64,000 nucleotides of DNA from Litsea cubeba (Eukaryota > Streptophyta > Magnoliopsida > Laurales > Lauraceae): assembly GCA_012931725.1 (NCBI GenBank), contig CM022951.1:21911457-21975456 (forward strand). The letters run 5' to 3'. The notes under the pieces were generated by a model. The model did not search any database. It was not told the origin of the DNA and was given only the letters and a program-made list of their open reading frames with translations. A program made the position numbers and the translations under genes. Position 1 is the first letter of the stretch; every line of letters begins with the position of its first letter. This document shows, piece after piece, positions 34,916 to 46,259 of this stretch.

Positions 34916-35783
34916 TCATTTTTTGTCATGTCGGGCTGACGACATTAAACTTAGCGCTATTTGGGAGGCAACCCAATTTTGGAAGGTAATTGAGCTGGTT
35001 GATCACATTCTTTTGCACTCACTCCACATGGTAAGATGTTTCCATTTTTCTTATTGTTCAGTTTCACATTACACATGCATTCATAACATTGAGGACAATG
35101 TTGCATTTAGGTTTGGGGGTGTGAGTTAGAACTCGACATGTGATCATTTGTTCAATTTTCATTATACATTTTTTTTTCGCTTTGCTTTGGTTTTTAGGAG
35201 ATTAAAAAAAAAAGATTTGTTATTGTTAGGTTAGAGGGAAACTTTCGAGACAATTTTTATTGGCTGAAGATATTTATTTTTGGCAAAAGAAAACAATGGT
35301 TCACTATTTTATTTATGGAAAGGATTTTTGAAAAAGTGCTGAAGTTTGATCCCCCACTTTTACACAAGTTGTATACGTTTTTAAGGTTTTGAATGTGAAG
35401 CTAAGATTTCCATTTTTTTTTTTTTAAATATGGAAAACCGAACCTTAGTTTACAGAGCTTCCTGGTTCGACGGATGGATACATGGAAAGGGCTGCCTATT
35501 GTTGGGGACCGCACAAAAAAAAAAGAAAAAAAAGAAAAAGAAAAAGAAAAAATATATATATAAATAAATAAAAGTGTTTTGTTAGAAATCTTGAAAAGAA
35601 TAAAAAGTTTTGTGACTAGTTTGGGTTCGTAGCCTTTTTAACCCGAGCCAGTAAGCCCTTAGGGGTATTTACATACCTAGTGCCCTAAAGCCATCTGGTT
35701 TGGGAGACATTGGCCAAATGCTCGTTACATGGGTTAATTAGAAAGCTTAAGGGACTTAGGCATTGCACAGTCACGTGTGTGTG

Positions 35784-35820
<37 letters not shown>

Positions 35821-36414
35821 TTTGCACCCTTAGAAAAAACAGTAGTGCGAAAGCCGTCATTATCACCTTGAAAGGAAGACTTTTTTTTGCTAAGTTTAGG
35901 CGGCCCAGGTTTTGAAAAATATATATATATTATTATTTTCATGGAAATTCTTGGTGGATCATTTGATGCTTATTACGTATACATACTTTTCACCATGCAC
36001 AATCAATTAAGCATGATTTCGAGAATTTCTGACCAAAAGATGGGATTGGTGAACCGAATTTAAGAGTTGCTTTTGAAAATTCTGAGAACCAAGAATAGTC
36101 GGTATCTATAAACTTTCTCTTGGAAGAAGTTTCCCTGGATTATGTTAGGTTTTAAACACATTTTTCAAAAAAAAAAAAAAAAAAAAAGAATTTTGTGGGT
36201 AAATTCACTGCAAACCCTCACGAGGCACAACTCGTCCACTAGGGGGAACCTAGGGGTTTAAGGGCTTGTTGCATATGCTAAATGCAACCGAGAATACCAG
36301 CGAAAGTGGTTTTGTTTTCATATTTACTTTTCTTTCTTAGATTAGGTTAAAGAACTTCAAAACTTTTGCTCGCAACTTTTGCTAAGGGACTAGCAAAATG
36401 CTGGTTGGGGAGTG
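34916..36414 (+). other. Athila 3' internal region without recognised env
   Basis: Holds the conserved CGCTATTTGGGAGGCAACCC shortly after pol (near 34957) and GAGGACAATG...GTTTGGGGGTGTGAG (about 35090-35127), both recurring in Athila elements. Long A-runs (35515-35570, 35785-35820, 36166-36188) and a TA run follow. No env-like frame is open. The last G-rich stretch GGTTGGGGAGTG directly before the 3' LTR is the likely polypurine tract. Confidence 0.75.
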
Positions 36415-38379
36415 TGTTGAGTTCATGAATTTGCACATTTACCCATCATTGTAGGATAAATTAGGGGTTTGATTAGGTGAATTGCATCATTATTCATCTA
36501 ATTCCATCATTTCATGCATTTTCACCTAGAAACTTGAATTTTCATACTTTTCATATATTTTCTGCATTAATTTAGAATGTTTTGCAAATTTTCTTCGAAG
36601 AGTCTCAGTTGGAGTAGGACTCTGTCCGGATGGGTCCCGCTTCAATATGGGCTCTTCAATATTTGATGTGTTGAATTAAAATGTGCAGAAAACGAGAATT
36701 GCAGGCCTCTGTCATGGAACCCACTTTCAAGCACACATAGTCATCATGGGCCCTGCATTGCTGAATTGAAGTTTGAAAAGAAGAACTTACCACATGGACC
36801 CCACACACAAGCCATGTGAATATCACTCAAAGGAGGGGTCCACTCATCATATCAGTTGAAGAGTCCTAACTACAATAGAAGACTTCTCATAGGGCCCACT
36901 ATTCAAGCAGATGAAATGATCTACATGGCAGGGTCCGCAGTAGTTGCAGATTTGAAATTATTAATGGATAATTCAAATAGTACAATTATGATTGGAATAA
37001 AAGAAGAAGAGTTTGAATCATCCACATTTGATCTCCTTTGGAAAATAAGAGTTGTGGAGAGAAAGAATCCTTGGCAAATCAAATTTCAAAAGTTAATCCC
37101 GTTTTTCTCAGGATAACTCATCTTCAAATGACCATAACTTTCAATCCAACCGTTGGATCGATGAAATTTACCTACCGTTGGAAAGCTTATTCAGAGTAGA
37201 TATTCGTGGAGCCCAAGAATATGCAAATCAGAGCTAAGTTGAAAAAGTTACGGGCCTGGATGATTTTCATGTTCATTTTTAGACGGGATTGCAATTAAAT
37301 CCACACCGTTGATAATCAATTGCCACATATCCCTTGTGGGACCCCATCTGAAGATTAGTCAAGCTATCCAGAAGCTTCCACCTCATTCAAATTTAAAAGA
37401 GATAAGAGATATACCTTATCTATGAAGATAAATCAAATTTGCAGAGAAAGTGTTCAGATTCAATGTATCTGTAAGATAACCGGGGTTATAAGAGGAACCA
37501 AAAGGAAGCATACGGGAGACACTCTTTTCCCTTGGACGTCCAGCACTATTTTCTCTCATTTCTTTTCTTTTCCTAATTAATAGAATTTAAGAATTATTTT
37601 TGGGTATTCTGAAGCCCTGTTTCAGAAATTAGGATTTTTAGAAGAGAGATTTCTGAGAGACCATTGTACAAGGAGATGCTATTAATGAAATTACTTATGG
37701 AGTTCTTTTCAATGGCTGGCTAGATTTCTGGATTGGGGCACACAGATGAAGCTAAGTAAATCTTTAATTTAATCTATGTGAATTTTCTATTTACTTGTCT
37801 CTTTTAAATGCATGCTCTATTAGAATAATAGATCTGTCTTCATGCCTTAGGCAGCCTCTATTTTGATTTCTAATGAAAATAGTTTGATGATTTATACTTA
37901 TTTTGATAGATTATGCTTAGGGTTGAGATCCTTTGATAGTTTATGCTTAATTTGATGAGTCATGCTTATGATTTTTCATTCTTTTATGAGGTGAAGGAGG
38001 TCTTGGGTTGTGATCTTATTCTTTTTATTAAAATCTGGTTTTTACAAAAGACAAATCATCCGGATCCGAAACATTGATTTGTTTCTGATCTGAGTTATTT
38101 TGAGACAAATAGTAGAATAATTGCATGATGGATTGATTATCTTGCTTAGTGGATTCTGGATGCTCCGATCTATTTTTTTATATATTTGATTAGTTTGTTT
38201 CTGAATTCTTCTAGATTTTCTTAGATCTCAGTTATTCATTAATCTTTGATAAAAAAAAAAATCAGATTTAAATTTTAACTTAGTAGTGCTCCCTGTGGGA
38301 TCGACCTGTAATTGCCACTATCTCAACAAGATAACTGTGCACTTGCAGTAATTTTAATGGATTGATTTAATTCACATCA
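36415..38379 (+). repeat. Athila 3' LTR
   Basis: 1965 bp, nearly identical to the 5' LTR, followed by the target duplication CATAG (38380-38384) and then by the copy A backbone. Confidence 0.95.
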
Positions 38380-39923
38380 CATAGCGTGGAAGATCAAGAG
38401 ATATTTGGAGATCCTTCTTGTTCTAGCAAAATAGTTTCTCAACAAGCCAAGTGATCAACTTCTCGATTATAGTACAACCGAGCTCCCAATGTTAGATCTA
38501 CATCATCTCTTTTGTAGATTTTCGTTGTTGCTATTTTCTATCTTCAAGATAGCGTTTATTCTGATCTTGATACATGAGAAAGGGGTTTTGGATCCTGGAT
38601 TGGGTTTCTGGCCCGATGGATACTTGATCCCTACCTCATGTGGGTCAAAAATTTTGAAAACCTATCAACGAGGCCCACCTACTTCCAACAACTTCAACAA
38701 TTAAAATCATGAACTTCTAGTATTTAAAAAATTAAGAAATAAACTAAAGGCTTTACCAGATCATAACCAAGCTGCCGCACACGTCTTTGAGCCTTCTTGT
38801 GCATATGTGCTTCCTCAATTTCAGAGTAAATTGAGGGAAAGATTTTAGGGAGAAATTAATGGAATAGAGGGAGAGAAACCGTGTGGTGTGTTGGGAGAGA
38901 TTTTAGGGAATATAAATGGATGGCTTAATAAAGAGAGAGAAAGAGAGAGAGAGATTCAAAACCGCGCCGAAAAATCCGACGGCTTGTCCCCACATGTTTC
39001 CGCCACTGCATAAACCGACCTTTTAGGTAGAGGAAAATCCAATGTGGGGATTATAAAAACCATAAACCATATTATGATGCCATGCGTTGATTTTCTAAAA
39101 TGCTGACATGCCGCCCCGAAAAATCAAAGAAAATAAAAGCGATGACGTGGCACCCTCTAGAGCAGGGCTCCCTATTGTTTTATATATTTGTGGGAAATTC
39201 TAGAAAAATGCCCTTATTCCCGCCCTCTTATTTTTGGTCATGGGGCCAAGTTGAGTCAATATAATCTTTTCACGCACACTACCCCCAATGAATAGTCACA
39301 AGTCCAAGTTTGACGCTCATCCAACTTTTCCTCACCGTTGGATTGAAATCATGATAAAATGATGCCTCTAAACCATTAAATCTTAGGGCCATGGATCAAA
39401 AGGTTAGAATGGTCTTATGGACTCAATATTTTGCATATAGGTAGGCCTCATACGGATCTTTTCATCTAATGGGCTTCCATGATCATCATACGTCCCAATG
39501 AATATAGACGCAAATGATTTAGTCCAGATATAGATACATCTTTATAGATCCACTTTTGAATACGGATTTGATTGAGAGCGTGTTGTATTTGGATTCAACA
39601 TCAACTTAAGAAACCTAAAATAAGATACGAAGTAAATTAGTATAATCGGATAAAAGAGCTTCAAAAATAAAATAATATATACACAGAAGTGGGACCGTTA
39701 AATAGTGAGAAATGGTTCAGCGAAATAATTAAAGCTAAATATGCCGCACCACTCACTAGACCATTTCTCATTAAATAGTATGTGAATAAACTTAAATAGA
39801 CTATTAAATATAAATATTAGAGGATTTTACCGGAAAAAACTCCTTCAGACTTTGTAAAGATAAAAAAAGCCCTCAAACTTCGATATCGACCAAAAAGGCC
39901 CCGAACAAGGATATCCACAAAAA
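38380..39923 (+). other. Copy A backbone, right-central part
   Basis: Aligns with copy B 48331-49960. No confident gene. It contains a CGCGCCGAAAAATCCGACGG block, a GACGTGGCACCCTCTAGAGC block followed by an AGGGCTCC end like that of the hairpin MITEs, and AT-rich sequence. Relative to copy B it lacks about 100 bp near 38965, which truncates the small open frame seen at 48853-49182 in copy B. Confidence 0.7.
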
Positions 39924-40441
39924 GAGAGCTGCTACCTACACACTGTGTTTTGCTCTCCACACACTGCATCTATTTACACAATGATCTTCAGTGAAGAATT
40001 TTTCAACTTTTTCTCTCCGCACTCTGCAATTTCCCTAAAACACCCATTCTTCCTTGCACGCTGGACTCGAAGAAAATACTCCCTACACGCTGCATTCTTC
40101 CCTCCCATTTCACTCTGTAAACCGCCGTTTCACTGCACCCTCCATGTCGAAGGCAATCTCGACGAGCTCTCCCACCCGGACGTGAATGCCGCACCTCCTC
40201 CTGTTCAGCCATCTCTCTGTACTCTTCTTGCCTTGTTCTTATAACTGCATTACTGTGAATCGTCGACTTTCCAACCTCTGTGAGTGATTTCGATACCTTT
40301 TGCTTGATTAGAAATGCTTGTAGTTTTCTTTTAAGATCAAATACTTGGTTTATTCATATTTATTTCCCTCCCTCATGCGCCTTTGTCTCCCCCATTTCTC
40401 CAGCCACTGTCATCGTTTCAGTGTGTCTGTGACGATCCCGT

Positions 40442-40606
40442 TCGGCGCTATAGGTCCGAAAGAAAACATTCTCTTCAGATTGCACGATCCGTAAAAAACT
40501 AAAAGTCTCGGCACTATGGGTCCGAGTAGAAAACATTTTCTCAGCATTGTGGGTCTGAGTAGAAAACATTTTCTCGGCACTGTAACGCCGATACCATAAT
40601 ATCCAC
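40442..40606 (+). repeat. 33-bp palindromic repeat array, left (5 units)
   Basis: Units start at 40442, 40475, 40508, 40541 and 40574, an exact 33-bp step. Each has a 16-bp imperfect palindrome of the form CGG-N10-CCG (for example CGGCACTATGGGTCCG and CGGCACTGTAACGCCG) followed by a spacer like AGTAGAAAACATTTT. The second unit is degraded. Confidence 0.9.
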
Positions 40607-40678
40607 ATGGATAGTCAGGGCCGAACGAGCTGTGGCTCAGTGGTAAACTATGTACTGATGATTTTTTTTTTCAGATTT

Positions 40679-41056
40679 ATGGATGTGCCCAGTACCTCTA
40701 GGACCTCTAGGATTCGACCCACAGCGTCGAACAGGAGACTCCGTCAGAAGTTTGTTGTTGATGTGTCCGAGGGTGACGAAGAAGTAGTTGAAGAACAACC
40801 CGAAGCCCAAGTGGAGACCGAAGTCTTTGAAAAGGCAGAAGAAGTACGTGAACGAACTTCAACTGTTGCTCATGATATGACTGGAGAAATTCCGGGGGAG
40901 GGGGGGGGCGCTACAAGTTTGACCTTGCTACCTAGTTTCTGGACATATATTGCTGCAAGTATTTTGCAGCAGCAGATCTTGTTCATAGATCGCCACGGAG
41001 CGAGGCACGCACTTACAGCCACATGGGGGGACGTGGGGTCTAGGATGTGGACTTAG
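40679..41056 (+). CDS. Possible plant-mobile-domain-like fragment inside the TIR element
   Basis: 126 residues starting MDVPSTSRTSR, preceded by a T-run and CAG that look like a splice acceptor. An acidic stretch (about residues 30-65) is followed by LTLLPSFWTYIAASI and a RHGARHAL segment. That spacing recalls the start of plant mobile domain proteins (LLPSFR.HIA...HG), which are often carried by transposons. The frame stops soon after, so it is truncated if this reading is right. Alternatives are an unrelated captured exon or chance. Identification is tentative. Confidence 0.35.
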   Translation: MDVPSTSRTSRIRPTASNRRLRQKFVVDVSEGDEEVVEEQPEAQVETEVFEKAEEVRERTSTVAHDMTGEIPGEGGGATSLTLLPSFWTYIAASILQQQILFIDRHGARHALTATWGDVGSRMWT

Positions 41057-41950
41057 CATTTGATCTGTATTTTTTTGTGGTTCTGGTTAAAGTACTTCTT
41101 TTGAAAGATTGTAAACTGAGTTTTTGCAATTTTTTTGGGTAACAAAGTTGGTACATGTAAAACTTTTGACATCCATTGGCCTCTTTATGGATATTTGTTG
41201 ATTAATGTTGTAGTTTGTATTGATGTAAAGTGATAGTCTCTTTTTATTTGCATAGCATTTAGATGAAATGGATGATGTAATTTTGTAAATTGGTATTGTC
41301 CAAGTTGCCAATGCAGGTGCCAGAGCCGACACCATAGAAATTGCTCGGTGTCTCGCAGTTAGCAAGTACAACTTAAGTGATGTGCCATGCACCATGAAGA
41401 TATATGGAATGTTCTTTTATTAAAAAAAAAGAAAAGGTAGAAAAAAGTTACAACAAGGCTCAATTTAATTGGTCCAGAAAGTTTGCAGCATGATGATTAT
41501 GCACACCACACATTATATGCAACATCCATTCCTCATTTGAGCCAATTACTTTGCAATGTAACGTGAATGGGCATCCACATTTTTTCGAACCAGTCTACTT
41601 CAATTTCTTCCCACCGGTCCTATCTTTAGTTATCCTCGTGTCTCTATAAGTCCCACTCCTCTCACACCCAAGGGAATATCTGCACATATCCAAACAAAAT
41701 TATATTGAACCAAGTGACTACATCAATTTAAGTATCGAATAATTCATCTTGATTAATTACCTCTTGAATGAATAACTCATTACTATAGTCGACCACACAT
41801 TCCGAGCCAACCTTGCTGCATTCAGTAGGCACATAAAACTGCTATGGAACCAATTTTGTTAGAGTATGTAAATGACAAAATTGCATGACTCTGAATATCC
41901 GGACAAAATTAAATTGTTCAGACCTAAACCATCGCATAATGTCCTTATTT

Positions 41951-42115
41951 TCGGTCATGCATGTCCGCATAGTTTCCTTAATTTCGGTCATTCATGTCCG
42001 CATATTTTACTTCTTCTCGGCACTGTAGTGCCGTGCAAAGTACCTTTGGTCGGCCTTGCAGGGCCGCGCAGAGGACATTCGGTCGGACATGCAGGGCCGA
42101 ATGGTTTGTTTCTGC
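41951..42115 (+). repeat. 33-bp palindromic repeat array, right (5 units)
   Basis: Units start at 41951, 41984, 42017, 42050 and 42083, again an exact 33-bp step and in the same direction as the left array. The palindromes are CGGTCATGCATGTCCG, CGGTCATTCATGTCCG, CGGCACTGTAGTGCCG (a perfect 7-bp stem), CGGCCTTGCAGGGCCG and CGGACATGCAGGGCCG. Arm bases differ between units but pairing is largely kept. Confidence 0.92.
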
Positions 42116-43676
42116 CCAAAACATAAGTCGTGATGAATATGCTTACCTCGACGCTGCTAGAATAATCGGGAGACATCATCTGCTTGTCCTTTCGCTCGTC
42201 CATTGATTAAGAATGCTATCAAAGCGGGTTCAACTTTGAATGAAATCAAGATTAATGAGTTGCAGTCAATAGAGAATGAAGTGAGGCTTTAAACCGAGAG
42301 AGAAGATGAAAGAAGGGGGGAAGTAGAGATCAATAAAATGCAGGAAGAAGTAGAAACCTTGTTTTCATTTTATGATGCATGGCACAAACTAAATGGAAGC
42401 AAGTGGAGAAGAGTGATGAATGCTCGAAGTAGAACTCTTAACATACGTTCATTTTGGAGGGAAAAAACGCAGTGTGTAGATAGCATTTCAAGTAGATTGG
42501 GAGGGCAGAAGTTCAGACATTTTAGTAAATTTACAAGTGGGCATTTTAGTCACAATTTATTGCAGTGTGTAGGTAGCAGCATTTATCCACAAAAAAGGAC
42601 TTTTTTGGTCTTCACCGGGTCTAAATGGATTTTTATCTCTAAATATTACTTTAGCTATATATATCGTTGTGCATTTGAAATCCTCCCGTTGGATCATACA
42701 ATGACTCAATCGATTTTGGATTGAGCATTTCAGATTTTATGCGTGGATCCAGATCTGTATTGAGTTTTTCTCGGGTCTAAATTGGAGGCCCCATTAATTT
42801 AGCTCCCCTTTTCTTATGTATTTACTTTACTTTACTAGTAGAAGAAAACCAACCAGGCTCGAGTTCAGTGCCAATCGGTAGCCATTTGAGAGAACTTGGT
42901 GGGGAGTGTGCGGCATTTGTGGAAGAGATAGAATGCTCTGGAGATATGCAGAATCTCAGTTGGGCCTAGACATTGGGTCTGTTCTTTTGCTGGAATTTTA
43001 TGGAATTCATCTATTTAGAAATTTTATAATTCCTTTTAGAAATTCCAAATTCCTTTAGTAAAATTTGAGAATTTTTGAAATGCCAAAATTTTAAAATGCT
43101 CAAAATGAGCCATTTACAAATCCCACCTCTTCCTCTAGCATTCATGAATTATGGAATTCTAAGAATCCCAGTGACTTTCCGGGATACTCTGCTGGTGCAC
43201 TTAATTTCTAAAGGAGGGCCCACATAACCATGGTTCAAAAGGTGGGCCCTATATTATATTTTCTAGAAAAGATTGGGTTTCATAATGTATTTTAAAAGGT
43301 GGATTCCACAATATAGTTTCCAAAGATAGCCCCATGCATAATTCCTAAGGATAGGCCCATGTTCATGTTCGTTTTGTTGATAAAATAAGATAAAGTAAAT
43401 ATCAAATCAGTAAAAAAGGAAATGATTAGATAGGTGAAGTATACTTTTAGTAAAGTAAATTGTATATTTTTCCATGGGGTAAAGTAATTTTAAGTGAGAT
43501 GAGAAGTCAACAAGTAGTAAAATAACCAATTGTGTTTAAGGAGGTAAAATTTTTGGGGGCTGGTAAAGTAAAAGTATATGTTTTTTTTTGGAGGCTAAAG
43601 CTTTACATCACACTTTTTGTGACCGGCCAAACATGGTGAAGGAAAATTTTTGACAGCTATAACCATAAGTTTTATT

Positions 43677-44197
43677 CAAACTTGATACTTGGGGTGGTCT
43701 CACATAGATCTTTCCATCCCCCTGGTCCCATCCCCAAATGGGGCCCATAATTGGGCCCCACAAAAAAGTTCTCATGTAATATGTGAGAACTTACTTGATC
43801 TCATGGAATAATATGAAGGGTAATATTCAGGTGAGAACTAGTTCTCACATATTACATGATAACTTTTTTGTGGGGCCCAATTGTGGGCCCCATTTGGGGA
43901 TGGGACCAGGGAGATGGAAAGATCTATGTGAGACCACCCCAAGTATTAAGTTTGACCCCAAAACCATGCCCCTAACCACTTCATCCGTGGCCCACAATTT
44001 TAATGGCTTCATATTCAAAAAAATATTAAACCCTCGATCCAACGGTTCAATCCATTTTGATGTGTGCCAATCCTTGGGAGTAGTGACCATCAGGGGGTTC
44101 CTTATTGCTTGCTAGGTTTGGATGGGTTGCTACTTTGGCCCCGCAAAAAAGTTCTCATGTAATATGTGAGAACTAGTTCTCACTTGAATATTTCCCT
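43677..44197. mobile_element. Inverted pair of MITEs with inverted flank
   Basis: A complete element (about 43818-44193) has roughly 60-bp inverted ends (GGGTAATATTCAGGTGAGAA and the inverse of GGGAAATATTCAAGTGAGAA, both running into CTAGTTCTCACATATTACAT). To its left, 43677-43791 is a reversed, truncated copy of the same element. Between them, about 26 bp (ACTTGATCTCATGGAATAAT...) is the reverse complement of the host flank at 44198. Copy A has none of this (near 20950). Confidence 0.8.
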
Positions 44198-45204
44198 TAT
44201 ATTATTCCATGAGATCAAGTAATTTAAAGTGAGATGAGAAGTCAACAAGTGGTAAAGTAACCACGTGTGTTTTAGGAGGTAGAGTTTTTGGGTGTGGTAA
44301 AGTAAAAGTATATATTTTTTTGTGGCTGAATCTTTACTTCCCACTTATTGTGCCCAGCCAAACATGGTGAAGTAAGATTTTTGGCAGTGGGACTACTAGA
44401 CCATAGGTTTTACTTTATCACCTAAAAAACAAACATTGCCTTAAGGTGGAACTCATGTTCTAATTTCTAAAGCCAGGCCCCATACGACAATTACTAAAGG
44501 TGGGGTCATTTAGTAATTCCAAAGGTGGGCCCACATAATTCCAATAAAGGAGGGCCCCATGTTCTAATTACCAAAAATTAGATTCCATGTTGAGTTTTAT
44601 AAAAGTGGGTCTCATGTACAATAATTCCTAAGGTAGGGCCACATTGTATTTCCTTAAGGGGGCCACATTGTAATTTCTGAAGGTGGGTCCCATGTTCACA
44701 ATCACAAAAGATGGTCCCCATATACCACAACCGGTGATGAGATTGGACATCTCATCTGATAAGGTTGTAGCATTATTATCACTATGAGATAGTGTGATTT
44801 GTCTTAATCATCAGAGTGTAAGACTCTGAATAATTGTGTTTGTACATCATATGTACTGAAAGACCATGAGTTGCACCTTATGCAAATCTGTCTTTGATTT
44901 AAGGACTGCTCTCATAATTCCCTAGCAATAGGCTCTTAATCTTGAGAGATCAATGAACTCAAGTTCTTACTATACATTTACTTTGAGTCACCAATGAGTG
45001 AGGCCAATTGTAGGTCAACACATCGGTATCTTGGGTACATGGTAGTGGGACTGTGGGAACATATATCACTACAAAAAATACAAGATTTTGCCGCGGCCAG
45101 TTCTGGTGGCTAAAAGTCCAAAGTCCGTGGCAAAAACGTTTTTGTCGCGGAAAAACTTTTAGCCACGACCGAGACAGTATTTGGTGTGGAAAGAAGTTTG
45201 TTGC

Positions 45205-45525
45205 CACGAACTTTGCCACCGTGGCAAAAGAGTAAACATTTAGTCGCGGTCGTGCCGAGGCAACAAATTGTTTTATATTTAAATTATTTTTAATTTTTTA
45301 ATTAATTAATATCATTTTGTCGTGGGCATGACCGCTGCAAAAAGTATGTATTGCCACGGTTTGCGCCACTGCGGCAAATGAGTAAACATTTAGCCGCGGT
45401 CGTGCCGAGGCAAAAAATTGTTTTATATTTAAATTATTTTTAATTTTTTAATTAATTAATATCATTTTGTCGCGGGCATGACCGCTGCAAAAGGTATTTA
45501 TTGCCACGGTTTGCAGCAATAAATT
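45205..45525 (+). repeat. 150-bp tandem duplication in the CACTA left subterminal region
   Basis: AGTAAACATTTAG begins at 45231 and again at 45381. Both units carry the same GCCGAGGCAA and AATTAATTAATATCATTTTG sequence and GCCACGGTTTGC. They are nearly identical and therefore recent. Confidence 0.9.
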
Positions 45526-45934
45526 TTTCTCCATAATTTACTTCGTTCTTCTTTTTACAGCAAGTGGCCGCGGCAAATATAATCTCTTGGATCAGTTCAT
45601 AACACTTGATTACTCTCCCCTGCAATCCAAAATAGAACACACTTCATCAATTGTGCTATTCAAGCCTGGTTTTGTAACAGGGGCAAAAAAAGAGAAAAAG
45701 AAAGGAAAATTCCCTCTAGGTTTTACCCCACTTTTTTACCTTTTCTACATGAATGCAAGAAGATAGATTCAAAGACAAATTTTGATTCCCCAACCTGATA
45801 CAGCACACATCATTTCAAAAATCAGAAAACAAAAATGGAAGAAACCAATCATTTTCTATGAAACAGGCTTGTAACCATCCCCAAACCATATCAGACAATT
45901 GCTTCTGATAACATTAAATCCAATGTCACTTTAC

Positions 45935-46033
45935 CTATAAATCCAGAGACGGGGGTACTTCAGTTTCCTCCATCTTGGCTGCCAGAGACAAGCAGGCCAC
46001 AGATAACAGCTGCATCATCTAGGGCTTACCTTG
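45935..46033 (-). pseudogene. Captured cyclin-D exon (downstream)
   Basis: On the minus strand, after an acceptor TTTCTAG, the 33 codons read QGKP-stop-MMQLLSVACLSLAAKMEETEV...SLDL-stop, followed by donor GTAAAG. This is the cyclin box of plant D-type cyclins, where QGKPW and DLQ are expected. Trp and Gln have each become TAG. It is in phase with the exon at 46173-46259. D cyclins activate CDKs at the G1/S transition, but this copy cannot do so. Confidence 0.88.
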
Positions 46034-46172
46034 CTAGAAACAGATTAAGGCAGAAACAGGCAAGAGAGAATCAATGATAGATCATGAATCATTCAAAAAA
46101 TTCAAGGAGAATAAGCTTATAGATCAAAATCATTTTTGTGAAATGCATGTTGGGTTCTTCTCCACAACTTAC

Positions 46173-46259
46173 AGAAAGTTCACAGGCTGAAAGGAATCTG
46201 TCCAAGTAATTTACAGATAAGTATGCACTCAGGGGTCCAAATCTGTAGTAGGCATGAAC
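46173..46259 (-). pseudogene. Captured cyclin-D exon (upstream)
   Basis: 29 codons on the minus strand between acceptor GAGCAG and donor GTAAGT: VHAYYRFGPLSAY then LSVNYLDRFLSACEL. This is the highly conserved start of the D-type cyclin box. Introns and splice sites are kept, so the capture was from genomic DNA, not from mRNA. It lies inside the CACTA element. Confidence 0.9.

Larger units (their letters stand above)
25893..38379 (+). mobile_element. Athila-type Gypsy LTR retrotransposon, structurally complete and young
   Basis: 12,487 bp with TGTTGAG...CATCA ends and a perfect 5-bp target duplication CATAG (25888-25892 and 38380-38384). Copy B reads GGTCATAGCGTGG uninterrupted at 48331. LTRs are 1962 and 1965 bp; by eye they differ at about two bases plus two short indels. 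It has a tRNA-Asp primer site, one uninterrupted Gag-Pol frame, the Athila-typical GGGAGGCAACCCAA after pol, and a G-rich tract before the 3' LTR. Insertion was recent on any usual plant clock. No env-like frame was recognised in the 1.5 kb after pol. Confidence 0.96.
39924..42583. mobile_element. 2.66 kb TIR element with twin 33-bp palindromic arrays
   Basis: Copy B reads TATCCACAAAAAAGGGAC uninterrupted (near 49951). In copy A that site is duplicated (TATCCACAAAAA at 39912-39923 and 42584-42595) around 2660 bp. Perfect 18-bp terminal inverted repeats GCTGCTACCTACACACTG lie at 39928-39945 and, inverted, at 42563-42580. Between them are several CACACTGC-type subterminal motifs, two five-unit arrays of a 33-bp repeat (40442-40606 and 41951-42115), and an open frame resembling a plant-mobile-domain N-terminus (40679-41056). 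There is no transposase. The 9-12 bp duplication fits Mutator-like elements; the superfamily is not certain. Confidence 0.85.
14082..42937 (+). repeat. Tandem segmental duplication, copy A (expanded by insertions)
   Basis: The backbone of copy A aligns in order with copy B (42932-50886). The aligning pieces are 14082-14205, about 15044-15087, 19900-19960, 20066-22361, 25777-25892, 38380-39923 and 42584-42937. Together they make about 4.5 kb. The end of copy A abuts the start of copy B at AATGCT (42932-42937), and the same six bases sit at the outer left (14082) and outer right (50881) ends. This is the signature of a direct tandem duplication through microhomology. The insertions listed separately are absent from copy B, so they post-date the duplication or were lost there. 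Confidence 0.8.

Noticed and set aside
35685..35942. Possible env-like frame after Athila pol on the minus strand
   Set aside because: It is on the wrong strand and is formed largely by a poly-A run read backwards (a string of Phe codons).
38489..38704. Open frames MLDLHHLFCRF... and the related one at 48440
   Set aside because: They lie in the LTR-like part of the duplicated backbone, and similarity between them reflects the duplication, not protein conservation.
40442..42115. CRISPR-like array from the regularly spaced palindromes
   Set aside because: The organism is a plant, units are contiguous 33-bp tandem repeats with related spacers, and they sit inside a transposon.
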